Counted from the first letter of the stretch, positions 8,203 through 16,980 are shown. The stretch: DNA of 64,000 bases from Agrobacterium tumefaciens (GCF_005221325.1 NZ_CP039888.1:434001-498000); one strand, 5' to 3'. Notes: a model not told the origin generated them from the letters alone. Made by a program: numbers and translations.

Positions 8203-9246
8203 TCAGGCCGCCTGCGTCAGCAGGATCAGGCCGAAGCTCAGAGCACCCAGCAGCACGAGCGACAGGCTGGCGGCAAGGATGACCTTGCCACCGGCATGGC
8301 GAAGGCTGCGAATATCGACCGATAGTCCGAGAGCCGCCATCGACATGATGGTGAGGATGTTGGAGAGCGAGGCGACGGGGGAGAGCAGCACCTCGGGGAT
8401 GAGGCCGAAGGAGCGCGCCATGATCATCAGCACGAAGCCGATGATGAACCACGGAACCATTTGCTGCAGCTTCAGGCGCCCCTTGTCGGACCGGCCGTGG
8501 ATGACGGAGAGAGCGGCAATGACCGGACCCAGCATCAGCACGCGGATGAGCTTGACGATGGTGCCCGTCTGCACGGCAACGACGCCGATAGGAGCGGTGG
8601 CGGCCAGAACCTGAGGCACCGCATAGACCGTCAGACCCGCAAAGATGCCGTATTGGGTGGCATCGAGGCCGAGGAGCTGCGGCAGGAACGGCATCAGAAG
8701 AACGGCGGCGACGCCGAGAATTGCGGTAAATGCAATCGAGGCGGCAACATCTTCCGGCTTGGCGCCGATGGCGGGTGCTGCGGCTGCGATGGCGGAATTG
8801 CCGCAGATGGAGTTGCCGCAGGCAATCAGCGTCGCAAGCTTGGGCGGTAGACCCAGCATTCGCCCCGCGGCATAGCTAACGACGAGCGACAGCGCCACGA
8901 TCAGCGCGATACCACCGATCAGCAAACCACCGGCGCCTTTGAGAATGGAAAGGCTCAAGGATGCGCCGAGAAGCGCCACGGCGATTTCAAGCAGGGTCTT
9001 GGCACTGAACTTGATGCCAGCCGAAGCGATGGCCGGCAGCGACACCAGCGAACGCAGCATCGTGCCGATCAGAATGGCAAGCACCAGATCGCCGAGCCAT
9101 GCGTGTCCCGCAATCCGCACCTGAAAACGCTCCGCTAGAATGGCGGCGCAGCTGACCGCCGCGCAGACGAGAATTCCCGGCAGAAGCGGGGTGAGCCAGC
9201 GAAGCGAAAATTGAAACGGATGGGCGAGGGTGCGATGTTGTGCCAT
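8203..9246 (-). CDS. YeiH-family putative sulfate exporter
   Basis: Inner-membrane protein of 347 residues with about ten hydrophobic segments, including LTPLLPGILVCAAVSCAAIL, LVLAILIGTML and IIGFVLMIMARSFGL. It belongs to the YeiH/UPF0324 family, annotated as a putative sulfate or sulfonate exporter. The family signature GLPPKLATLIACGNSICGNS is present. It is divergent from a LysR gene at 9328, an arrangement also seen for yeiH and yeiE in enterobacteria. The 3' end converges on the previous gene with a 10-bp gap. Confidence 0.85.
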   Translation of the reverse strand: MAQHRTLAHPFQFSLRWLTPLLPGILVCAAVSCAAILAERFQVRIAGHAWLGDLVLAILIGTMLRSLVSLPAIASAGIKFSAKTLLEIAVALLGASLSLSILKGAGGLLIGGIALIVALSLVVSYAAGRMLGLPPKLATLIACGNSICGNSAIAAAAPAIGAKPEDVAASIAFTAILGVAAVLLMPFLPQLLGLDATQYGIFAGLTVYAVPQVLAATAPIGVVAVQTGTIVKLIRVLMLGPVIAALSVIHGRSDKGRLKLQQMVPWFIIGFVLMIMARSFGLIPEVLLSPVASLSNILTIMSMAALGLSVDIRSLRHAGGKVILAASLSLVLLGALSFGLILLTQAA

Positions 9247-9279
9247 GCGTCGACAATGCCGCAGCCGCCTGTTTTATTC

Positions 9280-9318
9280 TATCAAATAATATGGCATATA
9301 TCGTTCGATAAAATCGAA
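9280..9318. promoter_or_regulatory. Operator dyads between yeiH and the LysR gene
   Basis: The 81-bp divergent gap holds an imperfect dyad from TATC at 9280 to GATA at 9310, and an overlapping perfect one, TTCGAT-AAA-ATCGAA, at 9304-9318. The AT-rich dyads in an otherwise GC-rich region fit binding sites for the adjacent LysR regulator, acting on both genes. Confidence 0.5.
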
Positions 9319-9327
9319 TGAAGCGCC

Positions 9328-10245
9328 ATGACCTTCGAACAACTCCGTATCTTCATTGCTGTCGCCGAGCGCGAACATCTGACCCGCGCCGCCGAAGCCA
9401 TCGGTCTCACGGCTTCCGCGGTCAGTTCCGCCATCAAGAATCTCGAGGCCTTTTATAATGTCGAGCTGTTCCACCGTGTCGGCCGCAACATCGAGTTGAC
9501 CGAAAGCGGCCGGGCATTTCTGGGCGAGGCTAAGGCGACACTGGCGCGTGTGCGCAATGCGGAATTGATTCTCTCTGAAATGGGCGGGCTGACGCGCGGC
9601 GAAATCACCGTCTGCGCCAGCCAGACGATTGCAAGCTACTGGCTGCCGCCGATCCTGATGCGGTTCAAGAAACTCTATCCCGGCGTGACGGTCCGGCTGG
9701 ATATCGGCAATACCAAGACGGTGACGCAGGCGGTGCTGGATGGTCTGGCGGAGGTCGGCTTCATCGAAGGCAGGATCGATGAACCGGCATTGATGGTGCA
9801 GCCGGTCGTGTCCGACAAGCTTCTGGTCGTCACCGGTTCAGCCCATCCTTTCGCCGACGGCCGCTATCTCACCGCGCTGGATATGCTTTACGGCACATCC
9901 TGGGTTCTGCGCGAACAGGGCTCCGGCACTCGCTCCGCCTTTGAGGCGGCGGTGCGGCAGATGGGGGTGGATCCGGCTGAGCTGTCCGTCATGCTGGAAC
10001 TGCCATCCAACGAAGCGGTGGTGATGGCGGCCCGCTCCGGCGGCGCGGCCACCGCCGTCTCGGCTTCCGTCGCGTCGCTTTTTCTGCGGCAGGGCTTGCT
10101 GGTCCGCGCCGGCATCGATCTGCCGGCACGCAATTTCGCCTTGCTGCGCCACAAGGAGCGCCATACCAGCCGCGCCGCGATGGAACTGGAGCGCCTCAGC
10201 CGGGCGGCGTCGGAGGATTACAAGGCTGGTCTCGCGGGGCTGTAG
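9328..10245 (+). CDS. LysR-family regulator, YeiE-like
   Basis: A 305-residue LysR regulator. The helix-turn-helix is in residues 1-60 (TFEQLRIFIAVAEREHLTRA, SAVSSAIKNLE). The effector domain is of the CysB/CbbR type, with VCASQTIASYWLPPILMRFK opening lobe I. Its position divergent from a yeiH homologue mirrors enterobacterial yeiE-yeiH, so control of that exporter is likely. The ligand is unknown; sulfur compounds are plausible from the exporter family. Confidence 0.88.
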   Translation: MTFEQLRIFIAVAEREHLTRAAEAIGLTASAVSSAIKNLEAFYNVELFHRVGRNIELTESGRAFLGEAKATLARVRNAELILSEMGGLTRGEITVCASQTIASYWLPPILMRFKKLYPGVTVRLDIGNTKTVTQAVLDGLAEVGFIEGRIDEPALMVQPVVSDKLLVVTGSAHPFADGRYLTALDMLYGTSWVLREQGSGTRSAFEAAVRQMGVDPAELSVMLELPSNEAVVMAARSGGAATAVSASVASLFLRQGLLVRAGIDLPARNFALLRHKERHTSRAAMELERLSRAASEDYKAGLAGL

Positions 10246-10278
10246 TTGGCAGGAGTGACCCCGACCGTCAAATGTCCA

Positions 10279-11043
10279 TCACGTCATTTCACGCGCAATG
10301 ACGCGATGCACGATGCGATAATCCCTGCTTTCCTCCCCGAAGGGCGCGAGCGGCCAGTCCCATGCGGCAGCAGGCGAGGCAATCTCGACGCCATGCAGCA
10401 GGTCTTCATGCTGCTGCAGGCTGCCATCCTTGCCGATGATATCGAAGGCAGTGTCCGTCACCAGACACACCTTGCAGGGCAGGCCCGCCAGCGCATCGAG
10501 ATGCGTCCGAATGAGCCCTGGCAAAAGATCATCAGGCGCGTTCGCGATTTTCTCCCGTTCCAGCCGATGCTGCCCCCCGGTGCCGATCTGCGACAGGAGG
10601 TTGGCCGAGACGACGAGATCGAGATAGGGCACGCGCCGCAGGAAATCGAGCGGTTCCGCCGGTCGGCCAACGATGAGGTCATCGAAGCCGGAAAGATCGC
10701 GATTGGCGATGCGAACGTTCTTTTTGGCATTGAACCGCAGCTTCGCCTGCACGCTGGCAAGGTGCACCAGATCGACCAGAACGACCGTATCGAACATCGC
10801 CACCAGCGCGTTGTGGGGCACATCCCGCAACAGGCCGGAACCCAGCACCACGGCCGTCCGTCGCTGCTTCAGCGTTCTCGCCGATTGCAGCACGAATTGC
10901 CGACTGTTGTTTTCATGCTCCGCCCAGGCGGCGGCGCAGCGATTGGCGCGCGCCCAGAGGTTGACGGAATAACGGACATGCGGCCGGAATTCCTTCGGCG
11001 TGACCGCGCGGGTGGCGGCATATTGCAGGGCTTCGAGGATCAT
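10279..11043 (-). CDS. Methyltransferase-like protein of unknown function
   Basis: A 254-residue protein with a Rossmann-like core: TAVVLGSGLLRDVP resembles a SAM-binding glycine loop, VVLVDLVHLAS a second strand ending in acid, and YLDLVVSANLLSQIG a motif IV-like strand. The N-terminal region (FRPHVRYSVNLWARANRCAA) is basic and helical. No catalytic motif is diagnostic, so methyltransferase activity is only suggested. The start lies 6 nt after the stop of the RelE-type toxin gene on the same strand, so it may be read from the antitoxin promoter. Confidence 0.65.
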   Translation of the reverse strand: MILEALQYAATRAVTPKEFRPHVRYSVNLWARANRCAAAWAEHENNSRQFVLQSARTLKQRRTAVVLGSGLLRDVPHNALVAMFDTVVLVDLVHLASVQAKLRFNAKKNVRIANRDLSGFDDLIVGRPAEPLDFLRRVPYLDLVVSANLLSQIGTGGQHRLEREKIANAPDDLLPGLIRTHLDALAGLPCKVCLVTDTAFDIIGKDGSLQQHEDLLHGVEIASPAAAWDWPLAPFGEESRDYRIVHRVIAREMT

Positions 11044-11049
11044 GAATGC

Positions 11050-11319
11050 CTAACGGTAAATTTCACGGCGATGGCCGATTTCGACCACCAGAACGACCAG
11101 CTTGTGGTCCTGTATATCGCAGATGATGCTGTAATCGCCCACCCGGTAACGCCAGTAGTTTCCGAGTTCGGAACCCTGAAGGGCCGCGCCGGTTTGGCGC
11201 GGGTCGTCCAGCGCCGCCAGCCTTTCATGGAGAAAGCTGCGGATACGCCGGCGCACTTCCGGATTTATCTTGCGCATCTCTTTCTGGACAAGCGTGTGAT
11301 ATTCAATTGTCCAGATCAC
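11050..11319 (-). CDS. RelE/ParE-family toxin
   Basis: An 89-residue protein of the RelE/ParE fold: an N-terminal helix pair (YHTLVQKEMRKINPEVRRRIRSFL), then beta strands YWRYRVGDYSIICDI and KLVVLVVEIGHRREIY. The Arg in the strand and the terminal HRREIY match the RelE-type mRNA interferase consensus. The ATG at 11319 lies inside the antitoxin frame, giving a 17-bp overlap as usual for these operons. RelE (ribosome-dependent mRNA cleavage) fits better than ParE (gyrase poison), but sequence alone does not prove it. Confidence 0.87.
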   Translation of the reverse strand: MIWTIEYHTLVQKEMRKINPEVRRRIRSFLHERLAALDDPRQTGAALQGSELGNYWRYRVGDYSIICDIQDHKLVVLVVEIGHRREIYR

Positions 11320-11530
11320 GCCAGAACTCCTCGGCGCTTATAACCTTCGATTCTCCGCGCTGAATGCGCCGCGTCGCCTCTTCGGCAAGATAGAGGTCTT
11401 CCATATCGTCAATATGTTTCTCGATCGCCTCGCGGATGTAAAACGCAGAGGTGCGGCCGGTGCGCTCAGACAACGCCTTCAGCCGCTCATAGGTCTCGTC
11501 CGGCAGGCGGATGGCCGTCTGTTTGCTCAT
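11303..11530 (-). CDS. RelB/DinJ-type ribbon-helix-helix antitoxin
   Basis: A 75-residue antitoxin. The N-terminal MSKQTAIRLPDETYERLKAL is a ribbon-helix-helix DNA-binding segment, and the acidic C-terminal half (VISAEEFWRDLDN) would wrap the toxin. I start at 11530, preceded by an AAAGGA ribosome site. A longer frame to 11575 begins within the operator palindrome. Dimers should repress their own promoter at 11558-11575, more strongly in complex with the toxin, as in other RelBE systems. Confidence 0.87.
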   Translation of the reverse strand: MSKQTAIRLPDETYERLKALSERTGRTSAFYIREAIEKHIDDMEDLYLAEEATRRIQRGESKVISAEEFWRDLDN

Positions 11531-11557
11531 GGGTTCAGGTCCTTTTCGATCTGAAGT

Positions 11558-11575
11558 GGGATACGTGTATCCCAT
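11558..11575. promoter_or_regulatory. Toxin-antitoxin autoregulatory operator
   Basis: Inverted repeat TGGGATAC-GT-GTATCCCA, perfect over 8-bp arms, centred about 36 bp upstream of the antitoxin ATG. This is the position expected for the operator bound by the ribbon-helix-helix antitoxin. Confidence 0.65.
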
Positions 11576-11650
11576 ATATCACCACTTGCCTTGCGGGGCC
11601 AGCAGAACCGGTGCCTTTGCGGCTTGCCGCACAGGGCTTCATCCTCTAAA

Positions 11651-11695
11651 GCATGTCTCCCAAAAGTGCGCAGCGGTTTTGGGATAAAGACATGC
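11651..11695. repeat. Nested palindromic intergenic element
   Basis: Outer arms GCATGTCT (11651-11658) and AGACATGC (11688-11695) enclose inner arms TCCCAAAA (11658-11665) and TTTTGGGA (11677-11684) around an 11-nt loop. From memory, closely similar sequences are scattered between genes in rhizobial genomes; that was not checked here. It lies upstream of hisS. Confidence 0.6.
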
Positions 11696-11709
11696 GTAAA
11701 AAAAAGAAA

Positions 11710-11730
11710 TTAAAGCGCGGCGCGCTTTAA
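11710..11730. promoter_or_regulatory. Perfect dyad upstream of hisS
   Basis: TTAAAGCGCG-g-CGCGCTTTAA, a perfect 10-bp inverted repeat ending 37 bp before the hisS ATG. It has no T-run, so it is more likely an operator or part of the intergenic element than a terminator. Confidence 0.45.
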
Positions 11731-11767
11731 TACCGGCATAATTTCAGGAAAATATCGGATCGGCATC

Positions 11768-13309
11768 ATGAGCGAAAAAGCAAAAAAGCCACAGAAACTG
11801 AAAGCCCGCCTGCCGCGCGGCTTCGTGGATCGTTCGGCTGCCGATATCCATGCCACCAATGAGATGGTCGACAAGATCCGTAGGGTATACGAGCTTTACG
11901 GCTTCGATCCGATGGAAACACCGCTGTTCGAATATACCGATGCACTCGGCAAGTTCCTGCCAGATAGCGACCGCCCGAACGAAGGCGTGTTTTCGCTGCA
12001 GGACGACGACGACCAATGGATGAGCTTGCGGTATGATCTCACCGCGCCGCTCGCCCGTCATGTCGCGGAAAACTTCAACGAAATTCAGCTGCCCTTCCGC
12101 ACCTATCGCGCCGGTTACGTGTTCCGCAATGAAAAGCCAGGCCCCGGCCGGTTTCGGCAATTCATGCAGTTCGATGCCGATACGGTCGGTGCTGCCGGTG
12201 TGCAGGCCGATGCCGAAATGTGCATGATGATGGCCGATACGCTGGAAGCGCTCGGCATCGCGCGCGGAGACTATGTCATCCGGGTCAACAACCGCAAGGT
12301 GCTCGATGGCGTCATGGAAGCCATCGGCCTCGGCGGCGAGGACAATGCCGGCCGCCGTCTGAACGTGCTGCGCGCCATCGACAAGCTCGACAAGTTCGGC
12401 CCGGAAGGGGTGAAGCTGTTGCTCGGCCCCGGCCGCAAGGATGAATCCGGCGACTTCACCAAGGGCGCGGGTCTCGGCGACGAGCAGATTGAAAAAGTTC
12501 TGTTTTTCGTCGGCATCAAGGATTATGCGCAAAGCGCCGATGATCTCGCTAAACTGGTTGCGGGCACATCGAAGGGTGAGGAAGGCGTTGATGAGCTGAA
12601 CATCATCGGCGCTCTGGTCACCAGTGCGGGTTATGATGCGACGCGCATCAAGATCGATCCCTCCGTCGTGCGCGGTCTCGAATATTACACCGGTCCGGTC
12701 TACGAGGCCGAACTGACCTTCGACGTCACCAATGAAAAGGGCGAAAAGGTCGTGTTTGGTTCGGTCGGCGGCGGCGGGCGTTATGATGGCCTCGTTTCGC
12801 GCTTCATGGGCCAGCCGGTTCCGGCCACGGGCTTTTCCATCGGTGTCTCGCGCCTGATGACGGCGCTGAAGAACCTCGGCAAGCTCGGTCAGGTCAAGCC
12901 ACTTGCCCCGGTTCTCATCACCGTCATGGACGGCGATGTTGAAAGCATGGGCCGTTACCAGCGCTTCACGCAGGCGCTGCGCGCCGAGGGCATCCGCGCC
13001 GAAATGTACCAGGGCAACTGGAAGAAATTCGGCAACCAGCTGAAATATGCCGACCGCCTCGGCTCCCCCATCGCCATCATTCAGGGCGGTGACGAGCGCG
13101 CCGAAGGCGTCGTGCAGATCAAGGATCTGATCGAAGGCAAGCGCCTCTCCGGCGAAATCGAGGACAATGCCAGCTGGCGAGAGGCGCGCGTGGCGCAGGT
13201 CAGCGTGCCGGAAGCCGAACTGGTGGCGAAGGTCCGCGAGATTCTGGAGCATCAGGCCGAAGATGTGCGGCGGGCCGCAGAAGATGTGCTGCGGTCTGAA
13301 AGCAAGTAA
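11768..13309 (+). CDS. hisS: Histidyl-tRNA synthetase
   Basis: Class II aminoacyl-tRNA synthetase that charges tRNA-His, 513 residues. Motif 2 is visible as [20 protein letters not shown] (near residues 118-137), the histidine-binding segment as [15 protein letters not shown], and motif 3 as [10 protein letters not shown]. The C-terminal anticodon-binding domain begins near residue 375 ([10 protein letters not shown]). It is longer than the E. coli enzyme and of the alphaproteobacterial form, a group known for altered tRNA-His identity. It leads hisS-hisZ-hisG, an association that also fits the HisRS origin of HisZ. Confidence 0.96.
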   Translation: MSEKAKKPQKLKARLPRGFVDRSAADIHATNEMVDKIRRVYELYGFDPMETPLFEYTDALGKFLPDSDRPNEGVFSLQDDDDQWMSLRYDLTAPLARHVAENFNEIQLPFRTYRAGYVFRNEKPGPGRFRQFMQFDADTVGAAGVQADAEMCMMMADTLEALGIARGDYVIRVNNRKVLDGVMEAIGLGGEDNAGRRLNVLRAIDKLDKFGPEGVKLLLGPGRKDESGDFTKGAGLGDEQIEKVLFFVGIKDYAQSADDLAKLVAGTSKGEEGVDELNIIGALVTSAGYDATRIKIDPSVVRGLEYYTGPVYEAELTFDVTNEKGEKVVFGSVGGGGRYDGLVSRFMGQPVPATGFSIGVSRLMTALKNLGKLGQVKPLAPVLITVMDGDVESMGRYQRFTQALRAEGIRAEMYQGNWKKFGNQLKYADRLGSPIAIIQGGDERAEGVVQIKDLIEGKRLSGEIEDNASWREARVAQVSVPEAELVAKVREILEHQAEDVRRAAEDVLRSESK

Positions 13310-13325
13310 CGTGACGCGTACCGCT

Positions 13326-13450
13326 TACCCCCCTCTGCCCTGCCGGGCATCTCCCCCTCAAAGGGGGAGATCGGCAAGCGGCCAGCGCGGCAAACGCCCA
13401 CTGATCTCCCCCCTTGAGGGGGAGATGTCACGAAGTGACAAAGGGGGGTA
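13326..13450. repeat. Intergenic palindromic element, second copy with divergent arm modules
   Basis: Same family as 2493-2649: it starts TACCCCCCTCTGCCC and ends AAGGGGGGTA. The outer and inner segments of the arms pair. The middle module differs, TGCCCTGCCGGGCA in the left arm and TGTCACTTCGTGACA in the right arm, and each forms its own small hairpin. It lies between hisS and hisZ, 27 bp before the hisZ ATG. Confidence 0.8.
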
Positions 13451-13477
13451 TCTCGCGGCTTGCACAGGAAATATCCC

Positions 13478-14605
13478 ATGCCCCTGATCGACATGCCGGA
13501 ATTTGCCGGAGAGCTACTGGAAGAATTCGCCGCGCGCCGCACAAGCCGCGTGAACACGCCTGTCATCCAGCCCGCTGAACCGTTTCTGGATATGGCCGGC
13601 GAGGATTTGCGCCGCCGTATCTTCATGACGGAAAGCGAAACGGGGACGAGCCTGTGCCTGCGCCCCGAATTCACCATCCCCGTCTGCCTGCGCCATATCG
13701 AGACCGCGACCGGCACGCCGAAGCGTTATTCCTATCTCGGTGAAGTCTTCCGCCAGCGCCGCGAGGGCGCGAGCGAGTTTTATCAGGCCGGCATCGAAGA
13801 CCTCGGCGATACCGATATTGCCGCCGCCGATGCCCGTGTCGTCATTGACGCGACCACTATTCTGCAGCGCCTGCTGCCCGGCCGGTCGCTTGCCGTCACG
13901 CTGGGCGACCAGCAGGTGTTCGAAGCCGTCGTTGCAGCGCTTGGCCTGCCGCTGGGCTGGCAGAAACGGCTGGTGCAGGCTTTCGGCGACATGGCGCAGC
14001 TGGACGCGCTGCTGGAAAGCCTCGTGCATCCCAAGCCGATGACGGGGCTGGACGCCCGGGTCGCCGGCCTGCTGGCGACGGGCGACGAGGCGGTGCTGGT
14101 CGATTATCTCGATACGGTGATGCAGGAAACCGGGTACTCCACCAATGCCAGCCGTTCACCGCTCGAAATCGCCCGCCGTCTGCGGGAGAAGCTCGCGCTT
14201 GCGGCGACGCGCCTGCCGGATGAGAGTTTCGAGTTGCTCAAACAGTTCCTGGCCTTGCAGGCGCCCTTGCCGCAGGCCTCGCAGGTTCTTGGTGATTTCG
14301 CCGCAAAGGCGAAGCTGAAGCTGGATGGCGCGCTTTCCGCTTTCGACAAACGCGTTGCGGCCCTTGCCAATGCCGGTGTCGATCTTGAAACGGTCACCTA
14401 TGGCGCTGCCTTCGGCCGCCCGCTCGATTATTATACCGGCCTTGTTTTCGAGGTGGTGGAGGCGGGCAGCGACAGCGTGCTCGCCGGCGGCGGCCGTTAC
14501 GACAGGCTGCTCACACTTCTCGGGGCACAGGAAAAAATACCGGCCGTAGGCTTCTCGCTCTGGCTGGATCGCATCGAAGCGGTGCGTGGGAGTGAAAAAC
14601 CATGA
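13478..14605 (+). CDS. hisZ: ATP phosphoribosyltransferase regulatory subunit HisZ
   Basis: HisRS-like paralogue without tRNA-charging function, required to activate and feedback-regulate short-form HisG. The 375-residue frame starts at the ATG at 13478, with AGGA 9 nt upstream. It keeps the class II core ([37 protein letters not shown]) and the YYTGLVFEV and GGRYDRLL segments, but lacks the C-terminal anticodon-binding domain seen in hisS. Its last 4 nt overlap hisG as ATGA, consistent with coupled production of the HisG-HisZ hetero-octamer. Confidence 0.94.
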   Translation: MPLIDMPEFAGELLEEFAARRTSRVNTPVIQPAEPFLDMAGEDLRRRIFMTESETGTSLCLRPEFTIPVCLRHIETATGTPKRYSYLGEVFRQRREGASEFYQAGIEDLGDTDIAAADARVVIDATTILQRLLPGRSLAVTLGDQQVFEAVVAALGLPLGWQKRLVQAFGDMAQLDALLESLVHPKPMTGLDARVAGLLATGDEAVLVDYLDTVMQETGYSTNASRSPLEIARRLREKLALAATRLPDESFELLKQFLALQAPLPQASQVLGDFAAKAKLKLDGALSAFDKRVAALANAGVDLETVTYGAAFGRPLDYYTGLVFEVVEAGSDSVLAGGGRYDRLLTLLGAQEKIPAVGFSLWLDRIEAVRGSEKP

Positions 14606-15294
14606 TCACCATCGCATTGCCCTCAAAGGGCCGGATGAAGGAAGACGCCTCCGCGGTTCTGGAACGCGCCGGGCTGAAGGTTGCGGCTGTCGGCAACGAC
14701 CGCTCCTATCGCGGCCGCATCGAAGGACGCGACGATATCGAGATCGCCTATCTGTCGGCCTCCGAGATCGCCCGCGAGATCGGCGCCGGCACGGTGGATT
14801 TCGGCGTGACGGGGGAAGACCTGGTGCGCGAGGGGCTGACCAATGCCGATGCGCAGGTGGAATTCTGCGCCCGCCTCGGTTTCGGTCATGCCGATGTCGT
14901 GGTCGCGGTGCCGGAAATCTGGCTGGATGTGGACAGCATGGCCGATCTGGGCGACGTGGCGTCCGAATTCCGCGCCCGTCATGGCCGCAGACTGGCGATC
15001 GCCACCAAATATTGGCGGCTGACGCAGCAGTTCTTTTCGCGCCAGCACGGCATTCAGCTTTATCGCATCGTCGAAAGCCTTGGCGCGACCGAAGGTGCGC
15101 CGGCGGCAGGGCAGGCGGATATCATCGTCGATATTACCTCTACCGGCTCGACGCTCAGGGCCAACCACCTGAAAATCCTCTCGGACGGCATCATCGTCCG
15201 TTCGGAAGCCTGTTTCGTCCGCGCTCGCAAGCCGGAGCATGAAGGCATTGCAGCGATTGAGGACATCGCATCGCGCATAAGGGCGGCGGTCTGA
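14602..15294 (+). CDS. hisG: ATP phosphoribosyltransferase, short form
   Basis: First enzyme of histidine biosynthesis, condensing ATP with PRPP. At 230 residues it is the HisG_S form that lacks the C-terminal ACT-like regulatory domain and so needs HisZ, encoded immediately upstream. The N-terminal [15 protein letters not shown] and the PRPP-binding [16 protein letters not shown] segment are intact. The gene ends at a strong terminator. Confidence 0.96.
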   Translation: MITIALPSKGRMKEDASAVLERAGLKVAAVGNDRSYRGRIEGRDDIEIAYLSASEIAREIGAGTVDFGVTGEDLVREGLTNADAQVEFCARLGFGHADVVVAVPEIWLDVDSMADLGDVASEFRARHGRRLAIATKYWRLTQQFFSRQHGIQLYRIVESLGATEGAPAAGQADIIVDITSTGSTLRANHLKILSDGIIVRSEACFVRARKPEHEGIAAIEDIASRIRAAV

Positions 15295-15302
15295 TCCAAA
15301 AC

Positions 15303-15336
15303 AAAAGCCGCCGGAGTGATCCGGCGGCTTTTTTGT
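15303..15336. terminator. Bidirectional rho-independent terminator
   Basis: Stem AGCCGCCGGA / TCCGGCGGCT with loop GTGA, a T-run on the right and an A-run on the left. It would stop both hisG and the convergent doxX gene. Confidence 0.85.
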
Positions 15337-15352
15337 TGGTCGATTTATTGGC

Positions 15353-15799
15353 TCAGGCGTGGGCCACAGCCACGCCGCGCTTGGCGTCGATGGAATAGGC
15401 GCCGGCGCCGAAGGCGGCGAGCAGGATGTAAGCGCCGGCAAGGGTGATGTTCTTCACCATCATGATGCCGTTCAGCGTATTGATCCAGCCAAGAGCAGGC
15501 TCAGGCCAGCCGGGAACGGCAACGGTGCCGCTGTGGAAAACCAGACCGGTAAAGACGCAGAAAACGGCGAGCGCCCAGGCGGCAATTTTGGTCTGGAAAC
15601 CAGCGAGAACGGCAAGACCGGCAACGAGTTCGAAGAGGCCTGCGACGTAGGCAAGTGCGGTTGCGGCGGGCAGACCGGCGCCCGAAATCATTCCGGCCGT
15701 GCCGGCCGGATCAACGAGCTTGCTGAAGCCCGAAGAGATGAAGATGAAGGAAAGCAGAATGCGGGCGATGAGAACGAGAGCGTTCTGGCTGCTGGACAT
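15353..15799 (-). CDS. DoxX-family membrane protein
   Basis: A 148-residue inner-membrane protein with four hydrophobic segments (LIARILLSFIFISSGFSKLV, ALAYVAGLFELVAGLAVLAG, AWALAVFCVFTGLVFH, KNITLAGAYILLAAFGAGA). The first carries the FxxSGxxKL pattern of the DoxX/SURF4-like family. Members have been linked to redox or thiol homeostasis, but no activity can be assigned here. It is a single gene, convergent with hisG. Confidence 0.85.
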   Translation of the reverse strand: MSSSQNALVLIARILLSFIFISSGFSKLVDPAGTAGMISGAGLPAATALAYVAGLFELVAGLAVLAGFQTKIAAWALAVFCVFTGLVFHSGTVAVPGWPEPALGWINTLNGIMMVKNITLAGAYILLAAFGAGAYSIDAKRGVAVAHA

Positions 15800-15954
15800 G
15801 GATATCTCCGGTAAGTGATCGGCGTATCGCCGATGAGCTGCATGGTAATGTCTGGAGATATCAATGGCTGAAAATCACTCATCCATAAAGATGAACGGCA
15901 GAAGACAAATTGTCTTTATTTTGTGAACGATGAGTGGGTGTGGGCCGATAATCT

Positions 15955-16395
15955 TTATGCGGCGAAGCGAATATCTTCGAAACGCGGAAACAGGAAAAGT
16001 CCGGATATGCGCCCCTGCTGGCCATCTTCAAAGCCGGACGATTCCCCCATGCAGATGACCGGTTGCCGCATCGCCGGCAAGATGGAGACGCTTGTCGAGA
16101 AACAAAACCGGGAAGGTTCTGTGGAAACCTGCTCGAATAGCTCCAGCACGCGAGCGTGATCAACGCGATCGTAACAGCGCACAAGGCTGAGCAGCCCGCA
16201 TTCGCCTGGCGGCAGGCCGTGCATGAAGGAGGTGTGTTCGCCGAGCCGGATGACACCGCTGGAAAGCTCGCTGCTCCACTCCTCCGAAATGAAGAAATGA
16301 GACAGGGTGCGGGGATCGGGCGTGGTCGTCACCGCCGCCGGCAGAGCATCGTTGCGTCTTGATATTTCAAACAAATCGCGCCCCCGCATGAACAC
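15955..16395 (-). CDS. Small PAS-like domain protein
   Basis: A 146-residue soluble protein. The run from HFFISEEWSSELSSGVIRLG, through HTSFMHGLPPGECGLLSLVR and YDRVDHARVLELFEQVS, to the final strands is laid out like a PAS-fold sensory domain (EWS...LG, then a helix resembling the HPDDR segment, then beta strands). No output domain is fused. Codon use matches its neighbours, and the frame is free of the shadows seen elsewhere. The assignment rests on pattern only, and ligand and partner are unknown. Confidence 0.6.
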   Translation of the reverse strand: MFMRGRDLFEISRRNDALPAAVTTTPDPRTLSHFFISEEWSSELSSGVIRLGEHTSFMHGLPPGECGLLSLVRCYDRVDHARVLELFEQVSTEPSRFCFSTSVSILPAMRQPVICMGESSGFEDGQQGRISGLFLFPRFEDIRFAA

Positions 16396-16780
16396 ATGAC
16401 AGCGCCACCATTTCTAGCGACACTGCCAGGTTTAACCTTTACCGCCACCCGCAGTCGAACGTGCTTGCCCAGCATCGAACCCCTTCAATGCTCGCCGTCC
16501 TGTCGCGGAACCCTTACGGGGGCTGACTTATAGTTTATTTTTCTCTACCGACAACAACCAGTCGGGGAGAAAATCAAAAATAGTATGTATTTCTTCTTCA
16601 AAATCGCGAGAGATATGAAAAAGCACAATTAAATGGCGCACTTATAAGTAGGGCAAAATGGGAATCGTCCAACTCCCGGCACCGTGATTCGCCCGCCGTG
16701 ATGTCATTATTGCACGGTTTACCCAGCACTAGCCGGGTAAAGTTATGGGTGTCCCAAAAAGAAACAATATTTTGGCCATG
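16396..16780. other. Intergenic region without a supported gene
   Basis: About 385 bp between the PAS-like gene's start and the groEL tail duplication. It is AT-richer than its surroundings and has no frame with plausible codon use or ribosome site. The first part should hold the PAS-like gene's promoter. A small RNA cannot be excluded. Confidence 0.4.
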
Positions 16781-16830
16781 CGTCCGGTGCGCTTGCGACG
16801 CCGGACCGCAAAAGGGCGTGGGCGGCAACG

Positions 16831-16859
16831 AAAAAAGGGCGATCCGAAGACCGCCCTTT
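16831..16859 (-). terminator. Duplicated, distal groEL terminator
   Basis: Minus-strand stem GGGCGGTC-TTCG-GATCGCCC followed by a T-run, identical to the proximal copy. It is the second of two terminators in series behind groEL. Confidence 0.8.
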
Positions 16860-16951
16860 CTTAATTCTGGTGACAGGACTGATTAGAAGTCCATGCCGCC
16901 CGTCCGGCGCGCTTGCGACGTCGGACCGCGAAAAGGGCGTGGGCGGCAACG

Positions 16952-16980
16952 AAAAAAGGGCGATCCGAAGACCGCCCTTT
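16952..16980 (-). terminator. groEL rho-independent terminator
   Basis: Minus-strand stem GGGCGGTC / GATCGCCC with a UUCG tetraloop and a following T-run, starting about 24 nt after the groEL stop codon. Confidence 0.88.

Noticed and set aside
11744-13252. A 502-codon minus-strand frame opposite hisS
   Set aside because: Shadow frame of hisS without ribosome site or recognisable domain.
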